Below, piece by piece: positions 63,648-64,000 of a stretch of DNA of 64,000 nucleotides. Location: the NCBI GenBank assembly GCA_021777755.1, contig JAJYDE010000003.1, positions 62,001 through 126,000 on the forward strand. The letters run 5' to 3'. Under the pieces are notes generated by a model. It ran no database searches. It worked only from the letters and a program-made list of their open reading frames with translations, and was not told the origin of the DNA. The position numbers were made by a program, and so were the translations under genes. The stretch's first letter is position 1; every line of letters begins with the position of its first letter. This DNA comes from Deltaproteobacteria bacterium. GTDB lineage: Bacteria > Desulfobacterota > Syntrophobacteria > Syntrophobacterales > Syntrophobacteraceae.

Positions 63648-63847
63648 GGACTGGGCGCATTTTCTCCTTTAATAACGAATATTTTGACTGGCAAAGTCTG
63701 TTCATTGGCCAATGCCGATCTGCGACCCCTTACGGGGCCGCATCCTTCTTTTTCGCCAAATCGCCTGAAATTCTTGTCCGTAAATTTTCGCGATATTGTT
63801 CAAAGTTGAATGATGTTTTGACTGGGCCCTTCAGCCGGGAATCACTA
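63648..63847. other. Intergenic region with terminator after the NUDIX gene
   Basis: A 200-bp region without a recognised gene. It holds the hairpin terminator listed at 63722-63754. The remainder is A/T-richer sequence with no clear signal. Confidence 0.4.
63722..63754 (+). terminator. Probable intrinsic terminator after hrpA-NUDIX
   Basis: GCG-A-CCCC and GGGG-C-CGC pair around TTAC (one A/C mismatch), followed by ATCCTTCTTTTTC. The T-rich tail is interrupted but fits a rho-independent terminator. Confidence 0.65.
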
Positions 63848-64000
63848 ATGCCCCGGATGATTTGCCCCGGTCTGGGGAAAAAGCCGTCCTTTTCCCCGAA
63901 GCCCGAGGAACTCGGGTACGCATTGGAGTTGATGATTGGGATTCCAGGGCGGCCAGGGTTGCCCGCGATTTCGGGCAGGCCGGGTGAAAACCATGGCGAG
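63848..64000 (+). CDS. Partial open frame with a diverged copy of the NUDIX C-terminus
   Basis: A frame opens at ATG 63848 and stays open to the window end (51 codons). Its last 25 codons (LELMIGIPGRPGLPAISGRPGEN) resemble the end of the NUDIX protein (LELIFGF...GLPLISGRLDEN), and the DNA shares exact runs TTGGAGTTGAT and GATTTCGGGCAGGC. It may be a related gene, a decayed duplicate or a repeat. No ribosome-binding site is clear, so coding status is uncertain. Confidence 0.35.
   Translation, partial: MPRMICPGLGKKPSFSPKPEELGYALELMIGIPGRPGLPAISGRPGENHGE

Overview
The window looks like a chromosomal segment of a Gram-negative anaerobe, most likely Desulfobacterota (former Deltaproteobacteria). 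This is inferred from gene content and order: a lysS-lolC-lolD-bamA-ompH-lpxD-fabZ-lpxA-lpxI-lpxB envelope block, type IV pilus genes, many sigma-54 regulators and CoA-ester enzymes. No taxonomic search could be run. There is no rRNA, recognisable tRNA, CRISPR array or insertion sequence. The only structural RNA I recognise is RNase P RNA (about 13502-13891, minus).

Layout. 1-3445 (plus): end of pilB, pilC and a PilS-like sensor kinase; no pilR follows. 3460-5637: CIRCE-controlled groES-groEL with a strong terminator. 5868-7679: a lower-GC Ser/Thr kinase with an N-terminal PH-like region. 7763-10159: phoU convergent with an AhpF-like thioredoxin reductase. 10491-13469: a 67-residue protein, then cysS, ispF and ispD (minus). 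13502-15218: rnpB, a DUF374 acyltransferase and divergent shikimate kinase. 15314-27687 (all minus): lysS, LolCD lipoprotein export, BamA, Skp/OmpH, and lipid A genes lpxD, fabZ, lpxA, a fused LpxI-Gfo/Idh gene and lpxB. An intrinsic terminator sits between ompH and lpxD.

28023-39158 is a more accessory segment. It holds a small membrane protein, a flavin-binding PNPOx-like protein facing a MocR regulator, and a CoA-transferase/hydrolase fused to GNAT. An acyl-CoA cluster follows: two DRE-TIM (HMG-CoA-lyase-like) enzymes, a methylcrotonyl-CoA-carboxylase-type carboxyltransferase without a visible biotin carboxylase, a PAS/sigma-54 activator and a methylglutaconyl-CoA-hydratase-like enzyme. 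It resembles leucine-type degradation, but the lyase-like proteins have altered active sites. A sigma-54 promoter lies in front of it.

39278-48436 is a potassium-uptake regulon: NtrC-type (AlgB-like) response regulator, KinB-like sensor kinase, an unannotated 30-residue membrane peptide, kdpF, kdpA, kdpB, kdpC and a kinase-less KdpD. A consensus-matching sigma-54 promoter (46941-46956) precedes the sensor kinase. This predicts that kdp expression here uses sigma-54 rather than KdpE, and it is the best candidate for an under-described system in the window.

48563-64000 is mostly housekeeping: a Lon-family protease lacking the Walker A lysine, UPF0045 and KhpA, a TIM-barrel protein, a hypothetical protein, rpe, a D-2-hydroxyacid dehydrogenase, an HxlR regulator divergent from a LigB-type dioxygenase and an FMN reductase, a GT2-GtrA glycosyltransferase, purine nucleoside phosphorylase, HrpA helicase and a NUDIX hydrolase. 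A diverged copy of the NUDIX gene's 3' end appears at the window edge.
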